NCBI RefSeq assembly: GCF_016583625.1
Contig: NZ_NRRN01000010.1
Coordinates: 1-64,000, forward strand
DNA: 64,000 nt
Direction: 5' to 3'
Source: Halorhodospira abdelmalekii
GTDB lineage: Bacteria > Pseudomonadota > Gammaproteobacteria > Nitrococcales > Halorhodospiraceae
The notes below the pieces were generated by a model, which saw nothing but the letters and a program-made list of their open reading frames with translations, did no database searches and had not been told where the DNA came from. Of the stretch, positions 33,327 to 42,941 are shown in pieces. Both the position numbers and the translations under genes were made by a program. Each line of letters opens with the position of its first letter. Position 1 is the first letter of the stretch.

Positions 33327-34343
33327 ATGTACATCGGCACAACGCTGACCAACTACATTATCGAGACGCAACGCACCCTGCCCGAGGCGACCGGCGAGTT
33401 CACCGGCCTGCTCAACGACGTCTCCGTTGCCTGTAAGCGGATCTCTGACCTGGTCAACAAGGGTGATCTGATTGGTATGCTTGGCTCGGCCGACTCGGAG
33501 AACGTGCAGGGCGAGACGCAAAAAAAGCTCGATATCGTCAGCAACGATATCTTTATCGAGGCGCTGGCCCATAACGGCCACATTGCCGCACTGGTCACCG
33601 AGGAGATGGAAGAGGTCTACCACCTTCCTCCTAACGCCCCGCGTGGCCGCTACTTGATCTTGGCCGATCCGCTCGATGGCTCCTCGAATATCGACGTGAA
33701 CATCTCGGTCGGCACCATCTTCTCCATCCTGCGTGCCCCCGAGGGGGTAGGTGAACCGCGTACCGAGGATTTCCTCAAACCGGGTACCGAACAGATCGCC
33801 GCCGGCTACTGCCTCTACGGCCCCTCAACCACCATGGTCTTTGCTACACGTGGTCACGGTGTGCAGATGTTTACTCTGAATAAGGACTTTGGTGAGTTTG
33901 TGTTGACTCGCAAAGATGTCCAGATTCCTGCCGATACGGCTGAGTTTGCCATCAACGCCTCGAACAGCCGCTTCTGGGAGCCACCGGTGAAGCGCTATAT
34001 CGACGAGTGCTTGGCGGGCAAGAAGGGGCCGCTGGGCAAGGACTACAACATGCGCTGGGTCGCCTCGATGGTCGCCGAAGTCCACCGCATCCTGACCCGC
34101 GGCGGCATCTTCATGTACCCGGTCGATGAGCGGATCAAGAGCAAGGGACAGGCCGGGCGCCTGCGTTTGATGTACGAGGCCAACCCGATGAGCCTCATCG
34201 TCGAGCAGGCCGGCGGCTTGAGCTCGACCGGGCGCGAGCGGATCCTGGACATTGCACCCGAGGAGATCCACCAGCGCGCCGGCGTCATTCTCGGCTCTAA
34301 AAACGAGGTCGAGCGGGTGGTGCAGTACCACCGCGAGGGGTAA
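33327..34343 (+). CDS. fbp: Fructose-1,6-bisphosphatase class I
   Basis: A 338-residue FBPase for gluconeogenesis and, if the organism fixes CO2, the Calvin cycle. ATG 33327 is chosen because AGGAGG stands nine bases before it. Metal and phosphate motifs are [12 protein letters not shown], the Glu site in [33 protein letters not shown] and [14 protein letters not shown]. Length is normal (E. coli 332). It is divergent from pfp and convergent with waaA, 11 bases away. Confidence 0.97.
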   Translation: MYIGTTLTNYIIETQRTLPEATGEFTGLLNDVSVACKRISDLVNKGDLIGMLGSADSENVQGETQKKLDIVSNDIFIEALAHNGHIAALVTEEMEEVYHLPPNAPRGRYLILADPLDGSSNIDVNISVGTIFSILRAPEGVGEPRTEDFLKPGTEQIAAGYCLYGPSTTMVFATRGHGVQMFTLNKDFGEFVLTRKDVQIPADTAEFAINASNSRFWEPPVKRYIDECLAGKKGPLGKDYNMRWVASMVAEVHRILTRGGIFMYPVDERIKSKGQAGRLRLMYEANPMSLIVEQAGGLSSTGRERILDIAPEEIHQRAGVILGSKNEVERVVQYHREG

Positions 34344-34354
34344 CCGCCGTCGAC

Positions 34355-35605
34355 TCAGTCACGCAACTGCCGCAAAAGCGCATCGGTGTAGAGTGCAGTG
34401 ATGTCTTGGGCGGCTGTGACCGTGGCCGCCGCTTGCTCACCGAGCTCGCGGCGGGCCTGCGGGTCGCGGAAGAGTTCGATCAGCGCTTGCTGCAGGTCGG
34501 TCTCATCAAGGAAGCGCTGCGCGCCGCCGGCGGCGCGCAGCCGCTCGGCCTCTTCGGCAAAGTTCTCCATGTGCGGGCCGAAGAGGATCGGGCGGCCGAG
34601 GCGGGCCGGTTCGACGAGGTTCTGGCCGCCGCGCTCGATCAGTGAGCCGCCGATGATCACCACCTCGGCAGCGGCCATCAGCATCTCCAGTTCGCCGAGC
34701 GTATCGGCGATGTAGATCTCAGCATCGCTGTGGGTCTCGCCAGCCGAACGTAGAGCGACCTGAAAACCGGCCCGGCGCAAGACGTCGCGAATCCCCGGGC
34801 CTCGTTCCGGGTGGCGTGGAACGATCACCAGCAGCTTCGGCACTTGTCGCTCGCTGCGGGCCTTGGCCCAGGCTTGGGCGATGCGCAGCTCTTCATCGTC
34901 GTGGGTCGAGGCGGCGACGATCGTCGCGCGACCGTCTAGATCGAGAGGCTCGATCGGCAACTGATCCGGATCGGGGGGCGCCAGTTTGAGGCTGCCGAGG
35001 GTGCGGATGTGGGCCGGGTCGACGCCGAGTTTGCTGAAGCGCTTGGCATCTTCGGTGCTGCGTGCTAGGACGACATCGACGCGGGCCAGGGCGGAGCGCT
35101 GTAGCTGTCGGGCGAGGGCTGGGGCGTTGAGCGAGCGCGACGAGAGTCGAGCGTTGGCCAGGATGAGTGGGACTCGGTGGTGCTTGCTCAGATAGTAGAG
35201 ATTGGGCCAGATCTCGGTCTCGAGAATGACCCCGAGGCGAGGGCGATGTGTGCGCAAAAAGCGCTTCACGGCTCCTGGCCAGTCGAGTGGCTGATAGACG
35301 TGCTGCACCGTTGTGGGCAGTTTGCGGACTGCGGTCTCAGCGCCGGTGGCCGTCGCGGTGGTGAGCAGGATGGGCAGATCGGGGCGCTGACGCTGCAGCG
35401 CACGGATCAGCGGGGCGGCCGTGCGCACCTCACCGACCGAGGCGCAGTGGAGCCACACCGGGCGCTCGAACTGCGGGGTTCGGTAGTAGCCAAGGCGCTC
35501 GCGCAGCATCCGGGTGCCGCCACGGCGCTGCGAAGTGCGCAGCAGCCAGAGGATGACCGCCGGTGAGAGGGCGTAGAGCAGTGCAGTGTAGAGGGTTCGT
35601 AGCAT
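34355..35605 (-). CDS. waaA: 3-deoxy-D-manno-octulosonic acid (Kdo) transferase
   Basis: A 416-residue GT-B glycosyltransferase that adds Kdo to lipid IVA. An N-terminal membrane anchor (MLRTLYTALLYALSPAVILW) is followed by RERLGYY, WLHCASVGEVRTAAPLI with the catalytic Glu, LETEIWPNLYY, NARLSSRSL, and the donor-site segment GGSLIERGGQNLVEPARLG. The size matches KdtA/WaaA. It follows the second LpxL-type gene on the same strand, 22 bases away, forming a lipid A cluster. Confidence 0.96.
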   Translation of the reverse strand: MLRTLYTALLYALSPAVILWLLRTSQRRGGTRMLRERLGYYRTPQFERPVWLHCASVGEVRTAAPLIRALQRQRPDLPILLTTATATGAETAVRKLPTTVQHVYQPLDWPGAVKRFLRTHRPRLGVILETEIWPNLYYLSKHHRVPLILANARLSSRSLNAPALARQLQRSALARVDVVLARSTEDAKRFSKLGVDPAHIRTLGSLKLAPPDPDQLPIEPLDLDGRATIVAASTHDDEELRIAQAWAKARSERQVPKLLVIVPRHPERGPGIRDVLRRAGFQVALRSAGETHSDAEIYIADTLGELEMLMAAAEVVIIGGSLIERGGQNLVEPARLGRPILFGPHMENFAEEAERLRAAGGAQRFLDETDLQQALIELFRDPQARRELGEQAAATVTAAQDITALYTDALLRQLRD

Positions 35606-35626
35606 AGTGATCTTTTAGTCGGTCGC

Positions 35627-36622
35627 CTAGTAGCGTCGAGGGGTCTCGGGTGGGCGGCTCTTAAAGCGCTTGTGCGCCCAAAAGTATTGCTCCGGTTGTG
35701 CTCTGACCCAGTGCTCGATCAGGGCGTTGACGCGTGCTGTGGCGGCTTCGAGATCCTCGCCAGCAGCCGGGAAGGGCTCCAGCGGGGGCTCGAAGATGAG
35801 CTGATAGCGCCCATCGGGCAGTCGCTTGGGGTAGTACGGTAACACCAGACAGCCGGTGCGTTCAGCCAGGCGGGCTCCAGCCGGGGTGGTGGCCGCAGCA
35901 ATCCCGAAAAAGGGGGCAAAGAGACCGCCCCGCCGCGGGCTGATGTTCTGATCGGGAGCGTACCAGATCGTCTCGCCGTGGTTCAGGGCGCGCAGCATTG
36001 CCCGCATATCGCGGTTCGAAATCACGCCGGCGATACGTCGGCGACGGGCGCGGCGGACCACGGTGGCGATCAGCGGGTTACGGTCTTCGCGATAGAGGGC
36101 CTTGAAGTCGATCAGCTGATTGAGCATCGCCCCGCTGATCTCGAGCCCAATCATGTGGGCCGAGAGCAGCAGGACGCCGCGCCCCTCCTCTTGTGCCGCC
36201 ACCTGCGCCGCCTGGAGATGTTCGCGCCCGATGATCTCGTAGAGCGAGGCGATCTCCTGCTCAGTCGCCCACCAAGCGGTCGCGATCTCGAAAACTCCGA
36301 GGCCCAAGTGGCGGAATGTTTCACGCGCTAAAGCGGTGCGCTCACGCGGTGTCAGCTGCGGATAACAGAGCTCAAGGTTGCGCAGCGTGGTTGCCCGCGG
36401 CTCCCGGGCCAGGTGCCAGCCGACCGCACCCAAAGCGGTGCCGAGCGCCGACCGGCCGCGCCGTGGCAGCAGCAGCACGCTGAGGCGCAGAACGGCAAGC
36501 AGCAGCCACGTTCCCCAGTAGCGCGGATGAAAGAAGGCTGCCCGCAACAGCCGGTCGTCGGCGGGCGTCGCGCGCCCGCCGGTTTGCCGGGTGTTGTGCT
36601 CGGTTGGCTGCGGTTGGGTCAC
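35627..36622 (-). CDS. LpxL/LpxM-type lipid A acyltransferase (copy 2)
   Basis: A 331-residue relative of the gene at 20516-21529. The first membrane helix lies around residues 38-55. The catalytic HX4E motif lies in LLLSAHMIGLEISG (HMIGLE); IWYAPDQNISPRRGGLFAPFFG and RAQPEQYFWAHKRFKSRPP are family blocks. It begins at GTG 36622, two bases after the upstream methyltransferase gene, and is followed by waaA. Its place beside waaA suggests it acts right after Kdo addition, which fits LpxL, but LpxM cannot be excluded. Confidence 0.9.
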   Translation of the reverse strand: MTQPQPTEHNTRQTGGRATPADDRLLRAAFFHPRYWGTWLLLAVLRLSVLLLPRRGRSALGTALGAVGWHLAREPRATTLRNLELCYPQLTPRERTALARETFRHLGLGVFEIATAWWATEQEIASLYEIIGREHLQAAQVAAQEEGRGVLLLSAHMIGLEISGAMLNQLIDFKALYREDRNPLIATVVRRARRRRIAGVISNRDMRAMLRALNHGETIWYAPDQNISPRRGGLFAPFFGIAAATTPAGARLAERTGCLVLPYYPKRLPDGRYQLIFEPPLEPFPAAGEDLEAATARVNALIEHWVRAQPEQYFWAHKRFKSRPPETPRRY

Positions 36623-36624
36623 GG

Positions 36625-37347
36625 CTAGAGGACGAGCGCCTGCTGCGTGGCCGGCTGCGTAGCCTGTTGCGCCCCGCGCAGCGGCGGCAGACTGGTCTCA
36701 AAGAGGCTTTCGCACGTCCAGGCGTGCTGTCCGGTGCGGGTGATGAGCAGTGCCTCCATGACCGGTGGGGTGCCCACGATCATAAAGAGGCGACCGCCGA
36801 TCACCAGCGAGCCGTGGAAGCCGCGATGCAGGCTCGGCAGCGAGCCGGTGACCGCGATCACATCATAGCGCTGGCCATCGCGCCAGCCGGTGACAGCGTC
36901 GCCCTCCAGGACGTCGATGCGCGCCTCACTGCGGGCTGTGCGCAAGTTTTCGAGTGCTTGTGCGCGCAGTTCCGGGTCGATCTCGATGCTGGTGACTGAG
37001 CCGCAGAGCTGCGCCAGGCAGGCGGTGACGAAGCCGCTGCCGGTGCCGATCTCGAGGGCCCGTTCCCCGGGTTGTGGAGCGAGCGCTTGCAACATCCGCC
37101 CCTCCAAGCGTGGCTCCATCATCGCCTCACCATTGCCTATAGGGAGCTGTAGGTCGCTGTAGGCGAGTCGGCGCAATCGCTCGGGGACGAAGTGCTCGCG
37201 CGGGATCTGCTCGAAGACGGCAAGGGTGCGTGGATCGAGCACGAGCCAGGTGCGCAGTTGACTCTGCACCATGTTGTCACGAGCGAGGCTGTTGTCACCA
37301 GCGGGGCTTACACGGGTGGAGTCGATCACCGTATCACCGTTTAGCAT
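36625..37347 (-). CDS. PCMT (protein-L-isoaspartate methyltransferase)-like protein
   Basis: A 240-residue member of the PCMT family. NMVQSQLRTW, FVPERLRRLAYSDLQLPIGNGEAMMEPR and LEIGTGSGFVTACLAQL (SAM loop) match the family, with ITSIEIDP-like text (VTSIEIDPEL) after it. ATG 37347 follows AGGAGGAGAG. True Pcm proteins have a Gln-x-Thr-Ile-Ser-x-Pro segment where this one reads GNGEAMMEPR, so it belongs to the variant branch whose substrate is not known. It heads a minus-strand run with the acyltransferase and waaA. Confidence 0.82.
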   Translation of the reverse strand: MLNGDTVIDSTRVSPAGDNSLARDNMVQSQLRTWLVLDPRTLAVFEQIPREHFVPERLRRLAYSDLQLPIGNGEAMMEPRLEGRMLQALAPQPGERALEIGTGSGFVTACLAQLCGSVTSIEIDPELRAQALENLRTARSEARIDVLEGDAVTGWRDGQRYDVIAVTGSLPSLHRGFHGSLVIGGRLFMIVGTPPVMEALLITRTGQHAWTCESLFETSLPPLRGAQQATQPATQQALVL

Positions 37348-37479
37348 GTTGTTCCTCTCTCCTCCTGGCCCACTGTGCCCAAGCGGTGCTGCGCAGTGGT
37401 TCAGTCCGATCTATTGTTTTATGCGCCGTTCCGCGCACCGGCAATCGTAGGGGGTTGGCGGGGCGGCGGCAACTGGTGC

Positions 37480-37508
37480 TTGCGCTAACGGCCGTAGACT
37501 GCTATAAA
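37480..37508 (+). promoter_or_regulatory. Sigma-70 promoter of rpmB-rpmG
   Basis: TTGCGC (37480-37485), a 17-base spacer and TATAAA (37503-37508), the latter followed by AT. Transcription would begin near 37515, giving a leader of about 46 bases before the rpmB ATG at 37561, which has a GGAG site. Confidence 0.7.
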
Positions 37509-37560
37509 ATGCGCCTTTTCCGGCTGGCGGCCGGAGTCTACGGTATTGAGGAGCGTAACC

Positions 37561-37797
37561 ATGTCCAAGGTCTGCCAGGTGACCGGCAAGCGTCCGGCTA
37601 CGGGGAACAACGTCTCCCACGCCAACAACAAGACGCGTCGCCGTTTTCTGCCAAATCTACACTACCATCGCTACTGGGTGGAGAGCGAAAACCGCTGGGT
37701 GCGCTTGCGGCTGTCGACCCAGGGGATGCGACTGATCGATAAGCGCGGGATTGATACAGTGCTCGCCGAGATGCGGGCGCGTGGGGAGAGAGTCTAA
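37561..37797 (+). CDS. rpmB: 50S ribosomal protein L28
   Basis: A 78-residue L28. [29 protein letters not shown] is too long to quote as one motif; its key part [13 protein letters not shown] is diagnostic. The C-terminal half ([14 protein letters not shown]) is typical of the gammaproteobacterial form. ATG 37561 follows GGAG. Its stop overlaps the rpmG start (TAATG), so the two are translationally coupled. Confidence 0.97.
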   Translation: MSKVCQVTGKRPATGNNVSHANNKTRRRFLPNLHYHRYWVESENRWVRLRLSTQGMRLIDKRGIDTVLAEMRARGERV

Positions 37798-37967
37798 TGG
37801 CGGGTAAGAGCGGACGCGAGAAGATCAAGCTGGTGTCGAGTGCCGGCACTGGGCACTTCTATACGACCGATAAGAACAAGCGCAACACCCCGCATAAGCT
37901 TGAGTTCAAAAAGTACGACCCGGTCGTGCGCAAGCACGTCGTCTATCGCGAATCGAAACTCAAGTAA
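37797..37967 (+). CDS. rpmG: 50S ribosomal protein L33
   Basis: A 56-residue L33 beginning [34 protein letters not shown] and [17 protein letters not shown] are the family blocks. It has no cysteines, so this is the zinc-free form that can serve when zinc is short. It overlaps the rpmB stop by one base. mutM begins 37 bases after its stop and may be read from the same promoter. Confidence 0.97.
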   Translation: MAGKSGREKIKLVSSAGTGHFYTTDKNKRNTPHKLEFKKYDPVVRKHVVYRESKLK

Positions 37968-38004
37968 CTGCGTCTGCGCCTAGCTGAGTCGCTGACACTC
38001 GGCC

Positions 38005-38850
38005 GTGCCGGAGCTGCCCGAGGTGGAGACGACCCGCCGCGGGCTGGAGCCGTTCGTACGCGGTCGTTTTCTGTGTGGGGCGAACGTCTATCAGCCGCAA
38101 CTGCGCTACCCGGTCCCCGCCGACTTACACGAGCGGGTTGCCGGGAGGTGCGTCATTGCGTTGCGCCGTCGCGGCAAGTACCTGATCTTTGAGCTCTCCG
38201 ACGCGGCCTGGGTAACCGTCCACTTGGGCATGTCCGGGTCGCTGCGCTTGCTCGATCCTGCCTGTCCGCCCGCCCGCCACGATCATATCGACCTGTTGAT
38301 AGGCCAAGGTGCCGTGGAGGCGCCCGCTGTGCAGCCAGTATGGCGGGTGCTGCGGTTGCACGACCCGCGACGGTTCGGTTCTTTGCTCGCTGGTGAGGGC
38401 GTGGCCGAGGAGCACCGGCTGCTGCGTGAACTCGGTGTCGAGCCTCTCAGTGAGGCCTTCACCGGCGACTACCTCTACCGTTGTGCCCGAGCGCGGCGGA
38501 TCTCCGTCAAGGCGCTGCTGATGGATGCGCGTGTGGTGGTCGGTATCGGCAATATCTACGCCAACGAGGCGCTCTATCGTGCCGGTATTCGTCCCGATCG
38601 GTCAGCCTCGCGGATCTCCGCAGCGCGGTATCGGCGTTTGGTCGCGGCGGTGCGCTCCGTTCTTGAGGCCGCTTTGGCTGTCGGCGGCACAACGCTGCGT
38701 GATTTTATCGACAGCAGTGGGCGGCGCGGCTACTTCACTCCGCAGCTGGCCGTTTACGGCGGCGGTACGTGCCCGGCCTGCGGGCGGGCGCTGACTGCCG
38801 TGCGGATTGCCCAGCGCAGCACCTGGTTTTGTCGCGCGTGTCAGCGCTAG
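38005..38850 (+). CDS. mutM: Formamidopyrimidine-DNA glycosylase
   Basis: A 281-residue base-excision repair enzyme that removes 8-oxoguanine and cuts the strand by beta/delta elimination. PELPEVETTRRGLEP begins with the catalytic Pro and Glu directly after the initiator, which is read from GTG 38005. VHLGMSGSLRLL, VGIGNIYANEALYRAGIRPDR and the C-terminal zinc finger CPACGRAL...TWFCRACQ are all present. The rpmB-rpmG-mutM order is common in gammaproteobacteria. A GC palindrome (AGCCGGGCCCGGCT, 38849-38862) spans the stop codon. Confidence 0.97.
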   Translation: MPELPEVETTRRGLEPFVRGRFLCGANVYQPQLRYPVPADLHERVAGRCVIALRRRGKYLIFELSDAAWVTVHLGMSGSLRLLDPACPPARHDHIDLLIGQGAVEAPAVQPVWRVLRLHDPRRFGSLLAGEGVAEEHRLLRELGVEPLSEAFTGDYLYRCARARRISVKALLMDARVVVGIGNIYANEALYRAGIRPDRSASRISAARYRRLVAAVRSVLEAALAVGGTTLRDFIDSSGRRGYFTPQLAVYGGGTCPACGRALTAVRIAQRSTWFCRACQR

Positions 38851-38878
38851 CCGGGCCCGGCTCACTGCAATCAAAACG

Positions 38879-39406
<528 letters not shown>

Positions 39407-40018
39407 TCAGGGTGTCTCTTTGCGGCGGACTGGGGTCTCTTCACCCGCAACATGGCAAGCACGCAGTAAAGCCAATCGACTCTGCCCGATGTGGGCCTGG
39501 CGCAAAAGCTCGGTCTGCGTAGGCGGTCGCACCTCTTCCTCTTCGCTATCGCCGTGCTCTAGATAGATCGTTGCCCCAGGGGCAAGCCAATGGCCCTGGC
39601 ACAGGGCCTCGAGGGTAGGGGCTAGCAAGCCGCTGCGGTACGGTGGGTCTAAGAAGACGATATCGAAACGACGCTCCGCTCGGCCGCTTAGAAAGCGCAG
39701 TGCATCCGCGATCTGCACCGCGGCCGGCGCCTCAAGCTGCGCGATCCAGCGCTGTAGCGCTCCGGCGATGCGTGCATCGCGTTCGATAAAGAGGGTTCGG
39801 TGCGCCCCGCGCGAGAGCGCTTCCAGGCCCAGTATGCCGGTGCCGGCGAAGAGATCGAGGCAGTGGGCTTGCGGCAAGACCGGGGCAAGCCAGTTAAACA
39901 GAGTCTCGCGCGTTCGATCAGTGCTCGGGCGCAGCCCGGCTGCCGCCGGGACCGGAAGGCGCCGACCGCGCCAGCGCCCGCCCACGATGCGTATCCCTAC
40001 TGCTTTTCGCCGACTCAC
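39407..40018 (-). CDS. rsmD: 16S rRNA m2G966 methyltransferase RsmD
   Basis: A 203-residue methyltransferase. RIVGGRWRGRRLPVP and LRPSTDRTRETLFNWL are the N-terminal family blocks; CLDLFAGTGILGLEALSRGA is the SAM loop and FDIVFLDPPYRSG the catalytic (N/D)PPY site. It starts at GTG 40018, divergent from ftsY. coaD follows after 42 bases. Confidence 0.95.
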   Translation of the reverse strand: MSRRKAVGIRIVGGRWRGRRLPVPAAAGLRPSTDRTRETLFNWLAPVLPQAHCLDLFAGTGILGLEALSRGAHRTLFIERDARIAGALQRWIAQLEAPAAVQIADALRFLSGRAERRFDIVFLDPPYRSGLLAPTLEALCQGHWLAPGATIYLEHGDSEEEEVRPPTQTELLRQAHIGQSRLALLRACHVAGEETPVRRKETP

Positions 40019-40145
40019 GCCCCAGCCATACCTTTGGCAAACTTTAATGACAGCAGACAGTAATGACAGCAGACGGCCACGCGGTGCCCCTGCGCACGGT
40101 CAGATGTTAGTATCAATTGCCTTAGCGGGCAATGTGCTTCCATCT

Positions 40146-40168
40146 CCGCCCTGAAAGGGCGGCGCTTT
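40146..40168 (+). terminator. Terminator-like hairpin in the ftsY leader region
   Basis: CCGCCCT (40146-40152) and AGGGCGG (40156-40162) form a perfect seven-base stem with a GAA loop, followed by CGCTTTT. A second stem, ATTGCC (40116-40121) with GGCAAT (40128-40133), lies just upstream. Both are in the 193-base region between rsmD and ftsY, 50-95 bases before the ftsY start. Nearby, TAATGACAGCAGAC occurs twice in tandem (40046-40075). Confidence 0.5.
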
Positions 40169-40211
40169 TCGCGTAATTTGATAAAACGCAGACTTCAGGA
40201 CGGAACAGCCG

Positions 40212-41159
40212 ATGAGCGACGAGCAGAGTACCGGGCAACGCCGCGGCCTGATGGGCAGGTTGCGCAACAGCCTAAAACGCACCCGCAGTGGCCTGACCGA
40301 TGGACTGGCCGGGGTCTTTTCTGGGCGTAGGCGTCTCGACGATGAGATGCTTGAGGAGTTGGAGGCGCGTCTGCTCTCGGCCGATGTCGGCATTGAGGCG
40401 ACCGAGACGGTGCTCAACGGTTTGCTGGAGCGCTTCGGTCGCGCCGAGATCAAGGACGGGAGTAGCGTCTTCGAGGGGCTGCAGGAGGAGATTGCTAAGG
40501 TCCTTGAACCGGTCGCCCAGCCGCTGCGGATCGATGCCGCAAAGCGCCCCTTCGTCATCCTTACCGTCGGTGTGAATGGTGCTGGCAAGACGACGACGAT
40601 CGGTAAGCTCGCCTCTCGCCTGCAGCAGGAGGGGCGCTCGGTGATGTTGGCCGCTGGTGACACCTTCCGCGCCGCGGCCGTCGAGCAACTGAAGCAGTGG
40701 GGCGAGCAGATCGATTGCCCGGTGATCGCCCAGTCGACCGGAGCCGACTCGGCCTCCGTCGTTTACGACGCCTACGAGGCTGCGCGCGCGCGCGGGGTCG
40801 ATGTCTTGATCGCCGATACCGCCGGGCGGCTTCATACTCAGGCCAATCTGATGGAGGAGCTGCGCAAGATTCGCCGGGTGCTGGCGCGCCAGGATACCGC
40901 CTCGCCCCACGAGACCCTGTTAGTGCTCGATGGCGGCAACGGCCAAAACGCCCTGGCGCAAGCTGAAAAGTTTGGCGAGGCGGTGCAGGTCAGCGGACTG
41001 GTGGTGACCAAGCTCGACGGTACCGCCCGTGGTGGGGTGTTGTTGGCGCTTGCACAACGGCTGCGTGTGCCGGTGCGCTATATCGGGGTCGGTGAAGGAG
41101 TCGAGGATCTGCGCCCATTCGACGCTAAGGAGTTTGCGGCCGCATTGGCTACTGAATGA
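40212..41159 (+). CDS. ftsY: Signal recognition particle receptor FtsY
   Basis: A 315-residue SRP GTPase that receives SRP-ribosome complexes at the membrane. The NG domain has GVNGAGKTTTIGKLA (P-loop), AGDTFRAAAVEQLK, VLIADTAGRLHTQ, VVTKLDGTARGG and GVGEGVEDLRPFD. The long acidic A domain of E. coli FtsY (497 residues) is missing; only about 45 mostly basic residues precede the N domain. Its stop overlaps the ftsE start (ATGA), beginning the ftsY-ftsE-ftsX-rpoH cluster. Confidence 0.96.
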   Translation: MSDEQSTGQRRGLMGRLRNSLKRTRSGLTDGLAGVFSGRRRLDDEMLEELEARLLSADVGIEATETVLNGLLERFGRAEIKDGSSVFEGLQEEIAKVLEPVAQPLRIDAAKRPFVILTVGVNGAGKTTTIGKLASRLQQEGRSVMLAAGDTFRAAAVEQLKQWGEQIDCPVIAQSTGADSASVVYDAYEAARARGVDVLIADTAGRLHTQANLMEELRKIRRVLARQDTASPHETLLVLDGGNGQNALAQAEKFGEAVQVSGLVVTKLDGTARGGVLLALAQRLRVPVRYIGVGEGVEDLRPFDAKEFAAALATE

Positions 41160-41833
41160 TCCACTTCGAGCGTGTGAGCAAGCGGTATCGGGGCGGGCGC
41201 AGCGGTCTGCACGGGCTCTCGCTGCTCATCGGCGAGGGCGAGTTGGTCTTCATCACTGGTCACTCTGGAGCGGGTAAGAGTACGCTGTTGCGCCTGATCC
41301 CGCGCCTTGAGCGTTTGAGTGGGGGGCGGTTGATGGTCGCCGGGGTCGATATCGCGCAGCTGCCGAAGCGCCGTGTGCCGTTGCTGCGTCAGCGTATCGG
41401 GGTGACCTTCCAAGACCACCGTCTGCTGCGTGATCGAACCGTGCTCGATAACGTCGCGCTGCCGCTGGTGATCAGTGGGGTGCCGTATCGCGAGCGGCTG
41501 CGCCGGGTGCGGGCCGCGCTCGATAAGGTCGGGTTGCTGGATAAAGAGCGGGCCTATCCGCCGACGCTCTCCGGCGGGGAGCAGCAGCGGGTCGGGATCG
41601 CGCGCGCTGTGGTCAATCGGCCGCCGGTGCTGCTCGCCGATGAGCCGACCGGCAATCTCGATCCGCAGCTCTCGGCCGAGATCATGCAGCTCTTTGCCTC
41701 TTTTCAGGAGGTCGGTACCACGGTTCTGATCGCTACCCACGACCATCGCCTCGCGGCGACCTTCGGGCGACGGATGGTCGAGCTGCGCCACGGCGAGCTG
41801 GCTGCCGACTACCCTGCCCAGGAGGGGATCTGA
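41156..41833 (+). CDS. ftsE: Cell-division ATP-binding protein FtsE
   Basis: A 225-residue ABC ATPase that works with FtsX to activate septal murein hydrolases. Walker A is [13 protein letters not shown], the signature [14 protein letters not shown], and Walker [35 protein letters not shown] includes the Q-loop. It overlaps ftsY upstream and is one base from ftsX downstream. Confidence 0.97.
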   Translation: MIHFERVSKRYRGGRSGLHGLSLLIGEGELVFITGHSGAGKSTLLRLIPRLERLSGGRLMVAGVDIAQLPKRRVPLLRQRIGVTFQDHRLLRDRTVLDNVALPLVISGVPYRERLRRVRAALDKVGLLDKERAYPPTLSGGEQQRVGIARAVVNRPPVLLADEPTGNLDPQLSAEIMQLFASFQEVGTTVLIATHDHRLAATFGRRMVELRHGELAADYPAQEGI

Positions 41834-41834
41834 G

Positions 41835-42887
41835 GTGGCCCGGCGCCCGGCACGTGGGGCGACTCCGCGCCGTGTTCAGCGTAGCCGCGGCGAACGGCGC
41901 CAGGAGCGTGCGCTGCTGCAGCGCTGGCGCCGTGGCAGTGAGAAGACGCGTTCTAGTACCCCCCTTTCGCCACCGCTGCTCTACGGGGTGCGCCATCTTC
42001 AGGCGGCTCGGACTGCACTCGGACGCCTCGCTAGCAGCCTCGTGCACAGCGTATTGACGGTGGCCGTGGTCGGGATTGCGCTGGCGCTGCCGGCGGCCCT
42101 CTGGGTGGCACTGGAGAATATCGAGCGGGTGACCGGTGGCTGGCAGGAGGGGGCGCCGCAGATCTCGCTCTTTCTTGAGCGCGATCTATCGGATGGTGCG
42201 GTGATGAACCTAGCGGCGCAGCTGCGACAGCGCACCGAAGTGGCGGAGGTGCGCGTCATTACCCCGGAGGAAGCGCTTGCTGAACTGCAGGCCGAGACCG
42301 AGATGCAGCAGGCTTTGGCGCTCCTCGATGAGAATCCGCTGCCGCCGGTGGTGGTGCTAACGGTGGCCGCGCAGTTGGAGCCGACGGCGGTGGCGCGTCT
42401 CGCCGAGGGACTGGCCGGACAAGCGCAAGTGGCGCAAATGCGCCTCGATCAGGAGTGGGTGGAGCGCCTGCACGCGCTGATGACCCTCGTCGAGCGGGCG
42501 CTGCTGGCGATCGCCTTGTTGTTGGCGGTGGCTGTTGTTTTGGTGGTTGGCAATACCATCCGGTTGACGGTCGAAAGCCGCCGCGAGGAGATCGAGATCA
42601 TCAAGCTGATCGGTGGTAGCAACGGCTTCGTGCGCCGCCCCTTTCTTTACGAGGGGTTGGTCTACGGGCTGTTGGGCGGGACGGGTGCGTGGATGCTGAT
42701 CGAAGTGGGGCGCTGGAGCCTACAGACGCCGGTGCAGCAGTTGGCCGCGAGTTACGGGACGAGCCATACGCTGACCGGGCTCGGTTTTGAGAACACCGTG
42801 TGGCTGCTGCTCGGCGCAGCACTCTTCGGCCTGCTGGGGGCGTGGATTGCCGTGGCCCGTCACATCGCCGCGATTGAACCGGCCTGA
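41835..42887 (+). CDS. ftsX: Cell-division protein FtsX
   Basis: A 350-residue membrane partner of FtsE. A long Arg-rich cytoplasmic N terminus (about 70 residues) precedes the first helix (VLTVAVVGIALALPAALWVAL). A periplasmic domain of about 100 residues follows, then three helices at the C terminus with the conserved ESRREEIEIIKLIGGSNGFVRRPFLYEG. The basic N-terminal tail is somewhat long. GTG 41835 starts it. Confidence 0.94.
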   Translation: MARRPARGATPRRVQRSRGERRQERALLQRWRRGSEKTRSSTPLSPPLLYGVRHLQAARTALGRLASSLVHSVLTVAVVGIALALPAALWVALENIERVTGGWQEGAPQISLFLERDLSDGAVMNLAAQLRQRTEVAEVRVITPEEALAELQAETEMQQALALLDENPLPPVVVLTVAAQLEPTAVARLAEGLAGQAQVAQMRLDQEWVERLHALMTLVERALLAIALLLAVAVVLVVGNTIRLTVESRREEIEIIKLIGGSNGFVRRPFLYEGLVYGLLGGTGAWMLIEVGRWSLQTPVQQLAASYGTSHTLTGLGFENTVWLLLGAALFGLLGAWIAVARHIAAIEPA

Positions 42888-42941
42888 GTGGATTGGGTCA
42901 AACAGAGTAGCCCGATTGGATTGGGTTTTGATCACAGGACC

